Assembly (NCBI RefSeq): GCF_014698115.1 | Contig: NZ_JACJSJ010000001.1 | Coordinates: 1-64,000, forward strand | From: Nostoc sp. FACHB-973 | GTDB lineage: Bacteria > Cyanobacteriota > Cyanobacteriia > Cyanobacteriales > Nostocaceae | Direction: 5' to 3' | Length of the DNA stretch: 64,000 nt | Part shown: positions 42,376-51,420 of the stretch, piece by piece | How the letters are laid out: each line of letters opens with the position of its first letter | Numbering within the stretch: position 1 is the first letter of the stretch | Notes under the pieces: model-generated | Databases searched by the model: none | Seen by the model: only the letters and a program-made list of their open reading frames with translations | What the model was told of the DNA's origin: nothing | Made by a program: the position numbers and the translations under genes

Positions 42376-43647
42376 CTATTGGTAATTAACCAAGCTCAGC
42401 CGTTCAAGCTGGGCTTCAATGGCTGTTAAAAGTTGGTGTTGCTGCCAATCTTGGCAAAGATGAGCAGCTATGCAAGCTGCTCCAGCACCCATACCTTCTT
42501 TGACAAAGCCCTGCTCATAAGCTCTCAGTTGAGGATAACGAGAATCAGTAAAGTTGAGAGCAGTGGCTAATAGGGGAGGAGTTGTTGCAATCTGAGTTGA
42601 ACTGCTTTTAGCTATGCTCAAGGCTAAGTCAACAGTAGCGCCGGTAGGATCTTCTGCTACCCAACGCGTTGTACCCACAACTACTTCTTCTGGTTGCCAT
42701 GATAAACCGTAAGCTTGAGCGATCGCACTCATTAGCGCATAAACCGCCAGCATTTGCGTCCCTCCAGCCAGCATAACACCACAACTACGACTAGCAGCGA
42801 TCGCCATTCCAGCCACCACCACTTGCATCGGATCGCCCACTGCGGCGACGAGTTTTAAGGGATCGGGTGGGGGAAGTGGGGGAGATGAGGGAGATGAGGG
42901 AGATGGGGGAGATGAGCCAGACAAGGTAAAATTTTCTTCCTTGTTCCCCTTTTCTTTATCTCCCTCATCTCCCTCATCCTCCTCATCCCCCTCATCCCCC
43001 TCATGTCTCTTCATCTTTTCCAGCCCAGCTTGCACTAGTGCCCACTTTTGGGCGTGGTTACAAACAGGGTGGCTACTGTTAACTTTTCCGGCAGCTTCTA
43101 TGCCTAAACCAGTTAAAATTGCCAGAGCAGTTGTAGTGCCTCCAACAACGCATTCACCGATAATCAAATATCCCTGTTGGATATTGGCAGCAAGGCGTTC
43201 TCCCCAAAGTAGCCCTTGTTCGAGCAAGTGGTGTACCGTTGTGATTTCCATAGCATTCCCTCCACTTAAACATTTAGCAGGAGTGCCACCCAAATCAATT
43301 ACTGGTACAGCAGGAGCCTGAGGTAAGCCAGCATTAAATAAATGCACGGGTATTTTTAGTGACTCAAAGACAGCGCGAGAAATCAACACAGGCGAAGCGC
43401 CAGCCGCTAATGGTGGTAAGGGATATTGGGGTTTATGTTCTGCGCCATAATACAAAAACTCGGCATCAGCACAAGCAGTATATTTCCGATCCTCTGGAGT
43501 GCGACCGGCTGCTGAAATCCCTGGAATCAAACCAGTTTCAGTAAATCCTAAAACGCAGGCAAATACAGGTAGATAACCACGATACCGTCGCAGCCATTCT
43601 TCACCCTGTTCTTTTTGGGTATAAATACGAATTTGGGAATTGGGCAT
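42376..43647 (-). CDS. CobT-like nicotinate-nucleotide phosphoribosyltransferase (TIGR00303 type)
   Basis: Related to CobT, which attaches the lower base ligand in cobamide synthesis. Family blocks are present: VLGFTETGLIPGISAAGRTPEDR, HLFNAGLPQAPAVPVIDLGG, YLIIGECVVGGTTTALAILTGLG and VGDPMQVVVAGMAIAA. At 423 residues it is about 50 longer than expected. The excess is residues about 213-262 (RHEGDEGDEEDEGDEGDKEK, then a Ser/Pro run), encoded by repeat DNA at 42860-43012. It falls in a loop between conserved blocks, so the fold may tolerate it. Confidence 0.85.
   Translation of the reverse strand: MPNSQIRIYTQKEQGEEWLRRYRGYLPVFACVLGFTETGLIPGISAAGRTPEDRKYTACADAEFLYYGAEHKPQYPLPPLAAGASPVLISRAVFESLKIPVHLFNAGLPQAPAVPVIDLGGTPAKCLSGGNAMEITTVHHLLEQGLLWGERLAANIQQGYLIIGECVVGGTTTALAILTGLGIEAAGKVNSSHPVCNHAQKWALVQAGLEKMKRHEGDEGDEEDEGDEGDKEKGNKEENFTLSGSSPPSPSSPSSPPLPPPDPLKLVAAVGDPMQVVVAGMAIAASRSCGVMLAGGTQMLAVYALMSAIAQAYGLSWQPEEVVVGTTRWVAEDPTGATVDLALSIAKSSSTQIATTPPLLATALNFTDSRYPQLRAYEQGFVKEGMGAGAACIAAHLCQDWQQHQLLTAIEAQLERLSLVNYQ
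42860..43012 (-). repeat. STRR inverted arrays inserted in the cobT-like gene
   Basis: One arm is GGGGGAGATGAGGGAGATGA units (about 42873-42912) and the other is CTCCCTCATCTCCCTCATCC units (about 42958-43005). They are inverted relative to each other, 45 bases apart. Read on the minus strand, they encode an acidic Glu-Gly-Asp run and a Ser/Pro run in one open frame. Confidence 0.85.
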
Positions 43648-43654
43648 GTGCAGA

Positions 43655-43880
43655 TGGGGAGCAGGGGAGGCAGGGGAGGCAGGGGAAGCAGGGGGAGCAG
43701 GGGAAGAATAACTCTTAACTCTTAACTCAGTACTGCTAATGACAAATAACTATCCCAATACTGCGTAGGTTTTGGAATTTCTTGGTTGAGGCAAGCTGTT
43801 CAATAGCCGGGGGAGAAATGTAGGCAGGGGAAGTTTTGCCTCCCCTGCTTCCCCTGCTTCCCCTGCCTCCCCTGCTTATC
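43655..43880. repeat. Paired GGGGAGGCA / TGCCTCCCC arrays flanking a 120-bp spacer
   Basis: GGGGAGGCAGGGGAGGCAGG (43664-43705) and CCCCTGCTTCCCCTGCTTCC (43840-43876) are nonamer arrays in opposite orientation between the cobT-like and DUF2232 genes. They can form a long hairpin. The same nonamer appears at 51463-51510. Confidence 0.85.
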
Positions 43881-43896
43881 CGAGCAGTATTGATAA

Positions 43897-44634
43897 CTAT
43901 CCTTCATAATCCATAAGGACTTGCACCCAGTGTGGTGGGCGGGGAATGGGGTTGCCCAGGCGGTCAAAAAGCAGCCATGCAGCTAGGTGTACTACAAACA
44001 GGTAGATAAAGTTGTTGAGTAGAATCAAAGCGATCGCGCCTATTTGAATCAAAAACACACTGGGACTCGCCAATAAACTCAACTTTAGAAATACCCACTC
44101 GATAAACTCAGTCACCTGGGTAATTACATAAACCCAGAGGTCTTCACCTGATAACACAGATAATAACCACAACCGAAAAAAGACTCCCAAAGTACCCAAC
44201 AGCGTACCCAAGGTGATGGAAACTATCCAGGGAACACGACGACGATACCACGTCGCACCTAGAAGCACGCCCATAAAGCCGTAGGGCATGACAAATAGCA
44301 AACTGCGGGCTGGCCCCATCAGTACTGTCAGCAGTAACCCAGAAGTGAGTGCTGCCATCCATGCTGCTCGTCTGTCCCAACGGAGATAAACTAGAGCGAT
44401 CGGCACTGGAAAAAATATCCGCAAAACTGGGCCTAAAGGAAAGTAAAAATTAATAAACCAAATTAGGCTAGCAGTACTGGCTAAAAAGGCTGTTTCCACC
44501 ATCCTCAAGGGCGTATCAGCCTTAAGTTGAGGACGGCTTAATTCTTGTTTGTCTAACCAATGATTGGCGGGAGTTTGAGATTCTGGTGATGGTTCGTCTT
44601 CTGGCTCATCGGGCAGAGAATTTAAAATGCTCAT
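43897..44634 (-). CDS. DUF2232 membrane protein
   Basis: A 245-residue integral membrane protein with about six helices between residues 48 and 230 and a polar N-terminal tail. The core (PVPIALVYLRWDRRAAWMAA, then GPARSLLFVMPYGFMGVLLG) matches the DUF2232 family, which resembles the S component of ECF-type uptake systems. The cyanobacterial members are of unknown role. It is upstream of the cobT-like gene on the same strand, but the repeat arrays separate them. Confidence 0.8.
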   Translation of the reverse strand: MSILNSLPDEPEDEPSPESQTPANHWLDKQELSRPQLKADTPLRMVETAFLASTASLIWFINFYFPLGPVLRIFFPVPIALVYLRWDRRAAWMAALTSGLLLTVLMGPARSLLFVMPYGFMGVLLGATWYRRRVPWIVSITLGTLLGTLGVFFRLWLLSVLSGEDLWVYVITQVTEFIEWVFLKLSLLASPSVFLIQIGAIALILLNNFIYLFVVHLAAWLLFDRLGNPIPRPPHWVQVLMDYEG

Positions 44635-44672
44635 ATTTTGACAAGTTTTAACGTGTCGCGGAAGTCCCCACC

Positions 44673-44843
44673 CTATGAGTACATTGAGGGTGGGGATGAG
44701 GAGTCGTCAATCTTAGGACTAGGCAGCCTGTCGATCCAATCCTCAACCAACTGCGTAACTGTTTTTTCTTTGCTTTGTGCATAAGCCTTAAGTTTGTCGT
44801 TCCGTTTCTGCGATAACCTAACTCTGATGGATCTTTCTTTCAT
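44673..44843 (-). CDS. Small ribbon-helix-helix (CopG/Arc-like) protein
   Basis: A 56-residue protein that begins MKERSIRVRLSQKRNDKLKA, followed by YAQSKEKTVTQLVEDWIDRL and a Ser/Pro tail. A basic beta strand (SIRVRLS) plus two helices is the ribbon-helix-helix pattern of CopG-type DNA-binding proteins and antitoxins. The stop codon lies in the hairpin arm CCCCACCCT (44666-44674), which pairs with AGGGTGGGG (44687-44695). It sits beside a probable IS200/IS605-type remnant and may be part of that element, as an accessory or regulator. No toxin gene is adjacent. Confidence 0.6.
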   Translation of the reverse strand: MKERSIRVRLSQKRNDKLKAYAQSKEKTVTQLVEDWIDRLPSPKIDDSSSPPSMYS

Positions 44844-44879
44844 GAAGTATCACTGCTATGGATACATATATATTATGAT

Positions 44880-45275
44880 CTCAATGGTCGATGACCCATC
44901 CACACGGCTCATAACAAACGGTCACAGTAGCAGTAATATGCTATGCCTTGTCTAAGAGCGTGAGAAAGGGGGAAAGGTTCCGGTCACTGGTTCGTCTATC
45001 TACTAAGGCGGTAAAAGATAAGCCACACAGGAATGTACGGTAAAACAATCAAAGTGCCTATGGAAGATGGGCGGCTGCCTGTGGACGCTGTGTAAGACCA
45101 GACGCTCGATGACTCGCTACCGCTACGCTATCATCGGGTTTAGTTCCGAACTCCTAGCAATAGGAATACCTAACGTGGCAACGGCGAATGAGACGGGAAA
45201 CCCGAAAGACGAATAAGACCGTCATTGTTGTAGTTGAAATTGGAAGCCCCTTTTTCAGCGAAGCAAAAAGGGGTA
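44880..45275 (+). mobile_element. Possible IS200/IS605-type remnant with omega-RNA-like 3' end
   Basis: About 400 bases without a supported gene, but with structured, GC-balanced DNA unlike nearby spacers. GCAACGGCGAATGAGACGGG, AAACCCGAAAGACGAATAAG and GGAAGCCCC lead to a hairpin: CCCCTTTTT (45247-45255) with AAAAAGGGG (45265-45273), then TACTTCAC. This looks to me like the right end of cyanobacterial IS200/IS605 (IS1341) elements, where the TnpB guide RNA lies. No tnpB frame remains in the 400 bases. The hairpin might instead serve as the terminator of the crp gene, which ends at 45278. Confidence 0.4.
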
Positions 45276-45277
45276 CT

Positions 45278-45943
45278 TCACACTATCATTCTTTCCAAGG
45301 CTGACATATCGGGAATACAGATAATGTCTTGATCCCGTTTAATCAAGCCTTTTTTTTCTAGTTTTGTCAATACCCGCGTCACCGTTTCCCGTGCCAGTCC
45401 GCTCAAACTACTCAATTCCCGATGAGGTAAATTCGGTATTTCAGTTCCTGTTTGCCCTTTTTTTCCCTGTCCTTCTGCCAAAAACAGCAATGTATCTGCT
45501 ACCCGTGACTGACTATGAGATTCCCGCAAACGTAATCGGCGATTCACTTGCTGTAAGCGCTCTGCCATTAGTGTTGCTAATCGGAGTCCTGCCAAGGGTT
45601 CCGTTTTAAGTAAATTGCTAAAATCTGAAGCAGGCATACTGCCAATTACCGTTGGGGTTAGGGTAATGACATCAGTAGTTCGACGTTTTTCACTTAGAAC
45701 CGCCATTTCACCAAACAATTCTTCTTTGCCAAGAATATTCAGTGTTACCTCTTTCCCTTCTAAATTATAAGTACGAATTTTTACCCATCCCTCTCTGATA
45801 AAATACACAGCACCACCCCAGTCATTCTCTAGTACGATCACTTGATTAGCTGGGTGAGTGCGGGTTACAAGATGGGTAAGGGCTGTTTCCACAACTGCTT
45901 CTGGCAAACCCTCAAAAAAGCAGGGCACATATCGGTCTTCCAT
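45278..45943 (-). CDS. Crp/Fnr family transcriptional regulator
   Basis: A 221-residue regulator from the ATG at 45943 (an upstream start at 45982 adds 13 residues with Cys3, less like the family). Residues about 20-125 are the cyclic-nucleotide-binding-type beta roll (FIREGWVKIRTYNLEGKEVT, then GKEELFGEMAVLSE). The C-terminal winged helix contains ELSSLSGLARETVTRVLTKL. It has no Fnr-type Cys set for an Fe-S cluster. It is not the nitrogen regulator NtcA by sequence. The ligand and targets are unknown. Confidence 0.88.
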   Translation of the reverse strand: MEDRYVPCFFEGLPEAVVETALTHLVTRTHPANQVIVLENDWGGAVYFIREGWVKIRTYNLEGKEVTLNILGKEELFGEMAVLSEKRRTTDVITLTPTVIGSMPASDFSNLLKTEPLAGLRLATLMAERLQQVNRRLRLRESHSQSRVADTLLFLAEGQGKKGQTGTEIPNLPHRELSSLSGLARETVTRVLTKLEKKGLIKRDQDIICIPDMSALERMIV

Positions 45944-46447
45944 TAGGGCATTTTTATTCAAGCTGCTATATACACACGACATACAAGAGCATTCTTTTAA
46001 GCCTAAGCTATCAGAGCACAGCCACCTTTCAACAATAAAAATAACCTATGCTACACAAGAAAGTGATAAGAGCGTTTTTCTAAACAATTTTTACCTATGG
46101 GTTTAAATAGGGTAAAAGTTTTACAAAAACTAGTTTCTAGCCTGCTGAAGTATTACTTAGGGGCTAGCTGCGCTGTAAACTTGATTACTCTTGGTTACTT
46201 AAAATATAGTCAAACAACATTCATCATACTCAAGCTAGTAAATTATTGCTCACATATTCTAGCGATTTTGAGCAATCGAGCTAAGCTTATTAAACAAACA
46301 CTGACTGAAGATTGCCACTCCTGCCAGTAATCCATAACATAATGACAGTCACAAGTCAAAGTGGCAGCTTTTGCCACTCAAAACTCTGGTGATTGTAAAA
46401 TAATTGTCACATTAGTTGACATATAGTTGTAGTTAAGGTAATCGAAA
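45944..46447. other. Divergent spacer before the Hsp70-like gene
   Basis: About 500 AT-rich bases. A 77-codon frame at 46097 lacks a ribosome binding site and a protein-like composition, so it is not called. TTGACA at 46416-46421 and AAGG at 46435-46438 precede the GTG start at 46448. TTGACA could be a -35 hexamer, but it is too close to the start codon for a usual promoter. Confidence 0.45.
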
Positions 46448-49400
46448 GTGACTTCCAGTGCAGATGAAATTCAAAAGCTGATTGCAGACATTGACAACTT
46501 GCTTGCTAGTGGTGGTAAGCGCCTGTCTAGGTTTTTCCCTGGTCAGGGACAAGAACCTAAAGAGGTTTTAGAACGAATTCGGGACTTTTTGGTGAGACTA
46601 CGAGAAAAAGAAGCATTAGAGGGCGGTATCCAAAATCAATCTTTGAGAGAACCGCGTTCGCCCTTGGCGTTGGCGGAGCCATCGCCTTTATTAACAAAAT
46701 TTACCGATCAAAGCCATAACCAGCTTTTATTACCACCATCCGAACCCACTCAAGAACACAGTACCGTTGAAGCAGGGAAATTAAAAACTGAATTTTCCAA
46801 ATTGATACAGCCATTAAGGGCCGAATTAGAAGGACTATTACAAGAACGAGCCACTCTCGTCCAAGAAATTCGGCAGTTAGAACAAAAGCGATTGCAAAAC
46901 TACTCCCTGGCGCAGCAGTTGACAAACCAAGAGCAGATGATTACTGAGTTTTTACAGGTACTCATGAGTCGCCTTGTGCCAACTTTAACGCCATTGGTAG
47001 CACAGACTTTAGCTAATTCCCCCAGTTCTTCAGCAGGAAGCGATCGCCCAAACTCACAACCAGTATCTTTTGGAACTCAACCTTTTTTAGAATCCCCAGA
47101 CCGTGTAGAGCAGTTAACACAGCTGGCTCAGGAGTTAGATCAACGCCTACTATCACTAGATGGGACGGTGAATGTTGTTTTTGAGGCACTACAACGCAAC
47201 ATTAACACCTATTACGAGTCTTTATCCCAAGCACTGGCAAGAATGCACAGCAAGGGAATGCAGGGCGAACAGTTGATGGCCAGCTTTCTCAACAATTTAA
47301 CCCAGTATTTGCAGCAACAATCCCCTAGTTCCGAGTCATCTCTTCTGGAGGGAGAAGCTGAAACACCACCTGCATCACTGGCTTACCCAACTGATATCGA
47401 TGCTGAATTTCCACTTCTAGAACTGATACAGCCAGAAACTTCGTCAATTAATCCTGAGCAACAAACTACTACTCTCACAGAAGATTTAGATGCAGTGCTG
47501 TTGCAGCTTGGCTTAGAGTCGTCTCAATCTTCCGAAAGTCCAGCTGAATTACCGGAAGATATTTCTGCGTTAATTGCTGATGAAGTAGACCAACTTTATG
47601 CCAGTTTGTTTGGTACTGGTAGTGATTCATCAAGTTCTGTTACAACTCCTCCATCAACTTTGAATACCCCTGAGGAGACACCTGTTGTCCCCCCCACTGT
47701 TGATTCTGAGGTTGTGACACCTGATACATCTTTGGAAAAGTCAGACACAGATTTTTTCGATCTCAGCAATGCTCAGGCTGCTGTAGAAACTACAGATTCA
47801 GAGGAAGGACTATTTTTTGCAGAGGATACTGACCTAGCCTCGCAACCAGTAATTTCCGCAGCAGAGAGTTTGCCTGTGGAACTCAATACTCAGCCAGAAG
47901 TTGCTGATACAATTAGCACCTTAACTGATTTATTCCCTGATGTAGGTAATGAACAGCAACTTCTGGAAATGCCATCAGCTGTGAATAATGCCACAACTAC
48001 AGCACCAGTCACTCCAGAAATACCAGAAATTGCGTTGGCAAAGTTTACCGAAGGTATCGCCACAGATGCTACAAGCGATCGCCTTGAACCCTCTTTAGAT
48101 AACTATATTCCAGCTTCGCCACAAGAAAACCTACTTTCTTTAGAGTCAAATCAGACTCCAGTCATCCCTGATATTTCCTTAGATGAAGAACAGTTGCAGC
48201 AATTAGACCTGGATTTGGCTAATTTTGATCGACAGCTAAATTCTGACTTGCAACCAGCTAGTAACTTAGATATTTCTCAGGAATCTGTTGCTACAATCCA
48301 AGACACAATCCCCACAATTTCCCCTGAGCAAGGGCTAGAAAATCTCCAAATAGCAACAAACAGTCTGGCAGTTCCCCAGATAGAAACTAACTTAGATTTA
48401 GACCCAAAAACTGAAAAAAAAAAGCAAGAGACAACTCCTGTTTCAGAAAGTTATTTACCTCCCAATTCCAACTCGATAAACAATATAGAAGTTTCATCCA
48501 AAGTTCTGGAATCAGTGTGGTATTTAGGAATTGATTTGGGTACAACAGGAATTTCCGCTGCATTGTTAAATCGTTCTTCTTTGGTTGTACATCCTATCTA
48601 CTGGTCAGCAGAAAATCCACCGGGAACAAATTCTTTTCAGCAATCGTTTCGTTTACCAACAGAGGTTTATCTGCCGACAGGTTCTGTACCCCACGGGGAA
48701 AATGAAAGTATCGAAGCACATGAGCAGACAGCACCTGCGGCTGTTGCCCAAGATAAGAATCCTGCGCCACCCAACTCCACAGCAGATTCAACAAACAATC
48801 TTTATTCGGCGCAGTTGAAACCTTATTTACAAGTAGCCATTCCCTACAAGAGTGAACGCCAAAAATGGGAACCTGTTTTGCAATTAAATGAATTTTCGGC
48901 AGGGCCTTTAATTTGGGTTGTGCGATCGCTCTCTAAGCTGCTGTTAACTCTCAAGCGCGATCGAGCTAGTACCACTCCTAGTTTAATGGCTGCTGCTGTT
49001 GGGATTAGCGAACAAAATTTTCCTCAGATTATTAATAATATTGCTGGTGTAATTTGCACTTGTCCATCTAGTTGGTCAGAACAATATCGCTTCAACGTCA
49101 GAGAAGCTGTACTCACTAGCAAGCTGATCCGACATCCCCAGCAAGTCTTTTTTGTCGAAGAAGCGATCGCTAGTCTACTCCCGGAACTTGATGCTGCTAA
49201 CGGTGAGCAAATAAAATTAAAATTAAACCAAGACCAAGATTCTCATCCTGCAAAAACCAGCGAAAATTCCCTTGTGGGCAACACCCTTGTCATTAATATT
49301 GGCGCAGCTGCTACAGAAATGTTGCTAGTCGATGTACCAGAAACCCTAGCGCAATTGACATACAATGATTTCATGCTGCACAGTTTTACTTATGCTGGCA

Positions 49401-50437
49401 AGGGAATTGAACAAGACATTATCTGTCAGCTACTTTTGCCACCTAAATCTCGCCAGTCACGTTTAGAAACCGAAAGCGAGAGTAAAACTGCCACCACTAA
49501 TCCCTGGCAATGGCAACCGTCAATTCCCGGTTTAGACCAAATGCATTGGCAGAGTTTGGGATTGGAAGAATTAGAACTACCCAGAGTCGGCGAACCGGAT
49601 ATCACGGCTCGAATTCGTCTCCAGCAACGCCTAGAAAGTTCTTTGCTGGGACAGGCGGTATTAGATGCAGCACTGGCTCTGAAGTTGATTTTACAACACC
49701 AAGACACTTTTACCTTGGAATTAGCCGATCAGCGATGGATTTTACGGCGACGAGACTTAGAAAGTCAAGTATTTATCCCATTTGTCCGCCGCTTGAACCG
49801 CGAACTCAACAAATTATTGGTAGCTCGTGGTATTCCCACAGAAGCAATTAATCAAGCTATCCTCACTGGTGGAGTAGCTTGTATCGGGACGGTGAACCGT
49901 TGGCTACGGCAAAAACTCCCCAGCGCGAAAATTATTCAAGATTTATATCTCGGCGAAAACGGCGCTCCTAATTGCAGTCGAGTTGCCTATGGTTTAGCGA
50001 TGCTACCTTTGCATCCCCAGATATTAGATATACCCAGACAACAATACACTGATTATTTCCTGTTTACAGAATTGCTGCGCCTGCTACCAGATCGACCCTT
50101 ATCTTTCGGTGAAGTTATCCAGCTATTTGAGGGTCGTGGAATCAATACCCGCAGTTGTCAGCAACGCCTGTTAGCTTTTTTGGAAGGTGAATTACCTTCC
50201 GGTTTGATACCTTCAGTCATAGACTCAACCTGGCTCACCCAGACTTCCCAAGAAAATCCTGACTATCAGGCGATCGCCACTGCACCACTTTTTGAAAAAC
50301 AAGGCAGTCTCACCTATCGTCCCAATTCCCAACAACTTTTGTCTTTGCGTCGCTATCTCGATGCAATCAAGGCTAGCAATCAGCAATCACTTGAGGAACC
50401 ATATACAGTAAATTTTGCCCTAGAGGTTCATAATTAA
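46448..50437 (+). CDS. Large protein: coiled-coil and acidic linker fused to Hsp70/actin-like ATPase
   Basis: A 1329-residue protein. Residues about 1-170 are helical, with a coiled coil (LRAELEGLLQERATLVQEIR). Residues about 200-300 form another helical part. Residues about 300-680 are acidic, Pro/Ser/Thr-rich and probably disordered. An Hsp70/actin-type ATPase domain follows: phosphate-1 GIDLGTTGISAALL at 694-707, phosphate-2 VINIGAAATEMLLV from 948, and the adenosine motif ILTGGVACIG near 1138-1147. There is no DnaK-type substrate-binding domain at the C-terminus, so it is not DnaK. GTG start with AAGG upstream. The protein may be a cyanobacterial chaperone-like or cytoskeletal ATPase; function unknown. 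Confidence 0.85.
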   Translation: MTSSADEIQKLIADIDNLLASGGKRLSRFFPGQGQEPKEVLERIRDFLVRLREKEALEGGIQNQSLREPRSPLALAEPSPLLTKFTDQSHNQLLLPPSEPTQEHSTVEAGKLKTEFSKLIQPLRAELEGLLQERATLVQEIRQLEQKRLQNYSLAQQLTNQEQMITEFLQVLMSRLVPTLTPLVAQTLANSPSSSAGSDRPNSQPVSFGTQPFLESPDRVEQLTQLAQELDQRLLSLDGTVNVVFEALQRNINTYYESLSQALARMHSKGMQGEQLMASFLNNLTQYLQQQSPSSESSLLEGEAETPPASLAYPTDIDAEFPLLELIQPETSSINPEQQTTTLTEDLDAVLLQLGLESSQSSESPAELPEDISALIADEVDQLYASLFGTGSDSSSSVTTPPSTLNTPEETPVVPPTVDSEVVTPDTSLEKSDTDFFDLSNAQAAVETTDSEEGLFFAEDTDLASQPVISAAESLPVELNTQPEVADTISTLTDLFPDVGNEQQLLEMPSAVNNATTTAPVTPEIPEIALAKFTEGIATDATSDRLEPSLDNYIPASPQENLLSLESNQTPVIPDISLDEEQLQQLDLDLANFDRQLNSDLQPASNLDISQESVATIQDTIPTISPEQGLENLQIATNSLAVPQIETNLDLDPKTEKKKQETTPVSESYLPPNSNSINNIEVSSKVLESVWYLGIDLGTTGISAALLNRSSLVVHPIYWSAENPPGTNSFQQSFRLPTEVYLPTGSVPHGENESIEAHEQTAPAAVAQDKNPAPPNSTADSTNNLYSAQLKPYLQVAIPYKSERQKWEPVLQLNEFSAGPLIWVVRSLSKLLLTLKRDRASTTPSLMAAAVGISEQNFPQIINNIAGVICTCPSSWSEQYRFNVREAVLTSKLIRHPQQVFFVEEAIASLLPELDAANGEQIKLKLNQDQDSHPAKTSENSLVGNTLVINIGAAATEMLLVDVPETLAQLTYNDFMLHSFTYAGKGIEQDIICQLLLPPKSRQSRLETESESKTATTNPWQWQPSIPGLDQMHWQSLGLEELELPRVGEPDITARIRLQQRLESSLLGQAVLDAALALKLILQHQDTFTLELADQRWILRRRDLESQVFIPFVRRLNRELNKLLVARGIPTEAINQAILTGGVACIGTVNRWLRQKLPSAKIIQDLYLGENGAPNCSRVAYGLAMLPLHPQILDIPRQQYTDYFLFTELLRLLPDRPLSFGEVIQLFEGRGINTRSCQQRLLAFLEGELPSGLIPSVIDSTWLTQTSQENPDYQAIATAPLFEKQGSLTYRPNSQQLLSLRRYLDAIKASNQQSLEEPYTVNFALEVHN

Positions 50438-50744
50438 GGTTACTGCCGCTAGGCAAAACTCAAAAGTAGCCACATTGTGAGTAAACAATAGTTTTACTCA
50501 CAAAATTTATAGCAGCGCATTATAGCAATATTTTTGGCATTATACAGGAAAATACTGTAAATTTACAATATGCCTGGTTAATTGAAAGATTCTGTAAACT
50601 TTAGGTTTTCGGTTTTTTTCTAGTTAGACTTTTGTGTATGTTAGCACTCAGTAGAGACGACAAAAACATTAAAAGTCCTATAAAAATTATGTCGATGTCT
50701 GCACTACTGATGCAAAAATTCCTGTTGTAGATCAGCTAACTCTT
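50438..50744. other. Spacer before the sugar transferase gene
   Basis: About 300 AT-rich bases with no gene or repeat array. It should hold the promoter of the sugar transferase. Confidence 0.45.
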
Positions 50745-51392
50745 GTGATTTATTTTTATTCCCTTGATTGCTCGCAACAGCCGTCACATCCCTCAACTGT
50801 AAGCTTGGCAAAACGATCAATTGACATTGTTGGAGCCATTGTCGGGCTGATTATTACATTTATTGTAGCGATTCCCGTAACAGTTGTTACCTTGATTTCC
50901 GATCGCAATCCAATATTTTATTCTCAAATTCGCTGCGGTTTGAATGGAAAACCCTTCCGGATGTGGAAATTCCGTTCTATGGTTATGGATGCCGATAAAC
51001 TCAAGTATTTAGTTGAAAATCAAGCCAAAGGTCACATCTTTAAATCTGTTGACGATCCTCGAATTACTCCTGTGGGTAAATTTTTGCGGCGTACTAGCTT
51101 AGACGAATTTCCACAATTTTGGAATGTTTTGCTAGGGGACATGAGTTTAGTTGGTACTCGTCCACCAACTCTTGATGAAGTCAAGCATTACGATGCACAC
51201 CATTGGGATAGATTGCGAGTCAAACCAGGAATTACTGGAGAATGGCAAGCTAATGGCCGCTCAAGCATTACAGACTTTGAAACTATTGTCAAGATGGATA
51301 TAGATTATCAACGTAAGTGGTCTGTAACTTACGACTTGAGTCTAATTATGAAAACAATTTGGGTAGTTTTGAAAAAGACTGGTGCTTATTGA
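50745..51392 (+). CDS. Bacterial sugar transferase (polyprenyl-phosphate hexose-1-P transferase)
   Basis: Starts exopolysaccharide repeat units by moving a sugar phosphate from UDP-sugar to undecaprenyl phosphate. The 215-residue, single-helix form has SLAKRSIDIVGAIVGLIITF, then MWKFRSMVMDAD, TSLDEFPQFWNVLLGDMSLVG, TRPP and VKPGITGEWQANGR, all diagnostic. The start is GTG at 50745. A second enzyme of the same family is at 57879. The pair suggests two polysaccharide types or a sheath and heterocyst envelope, but which one is not visible. Confidence 0.92.
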   Translation: MIYFYSLDCSQQPSHPSTVSLAKRSIDIVGAIVGLIITFIVAIPVTVVTLISDRNPIFYSQIRCGLNGKPFRMWKFRSMVMDADKLKYLVENQAKGHIFKSVDDPRITPVGKFLRRTSLDEFPQFWNVLLGDMSLVGTRPPTLDEVKHYDAHHWDRLRVKPGITGEWQANGRSSITDFETIVKMDIDYQRKWSVTYDLSLIMKTIWVVLKKTGAY

Positions 51393-51420
51393 ATTTGTCA
51401 TTAGTCATTGGTCATTGGAA
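51393..51420. repeat. TTTGTCATTAGTCATTGGTCAT repeat fragment
   Basis: The string GTCATTAGTCATTGGTCATT follows the sugar transferase stop codon. A similar string (GTCATTAGTCATTGGTCATT) occurs after serS at about 8137-8156. It is one of the small dispersed repeats of this genome. Confidence 0.6.

Noticed and set aside
44880..45275. Group II intron fragment
   Set aside because: No recognisable domain V or reverse transcriptase remnant; the terminal hairpin fits an IS200/IS605 end better.
46097..46330. Open frame of 77 codons upstream of the Hsp70-like gene
   Set aside because: No Shine-Dalgarno, AT-rich spacer composition and no family resemblance; more likely chance.
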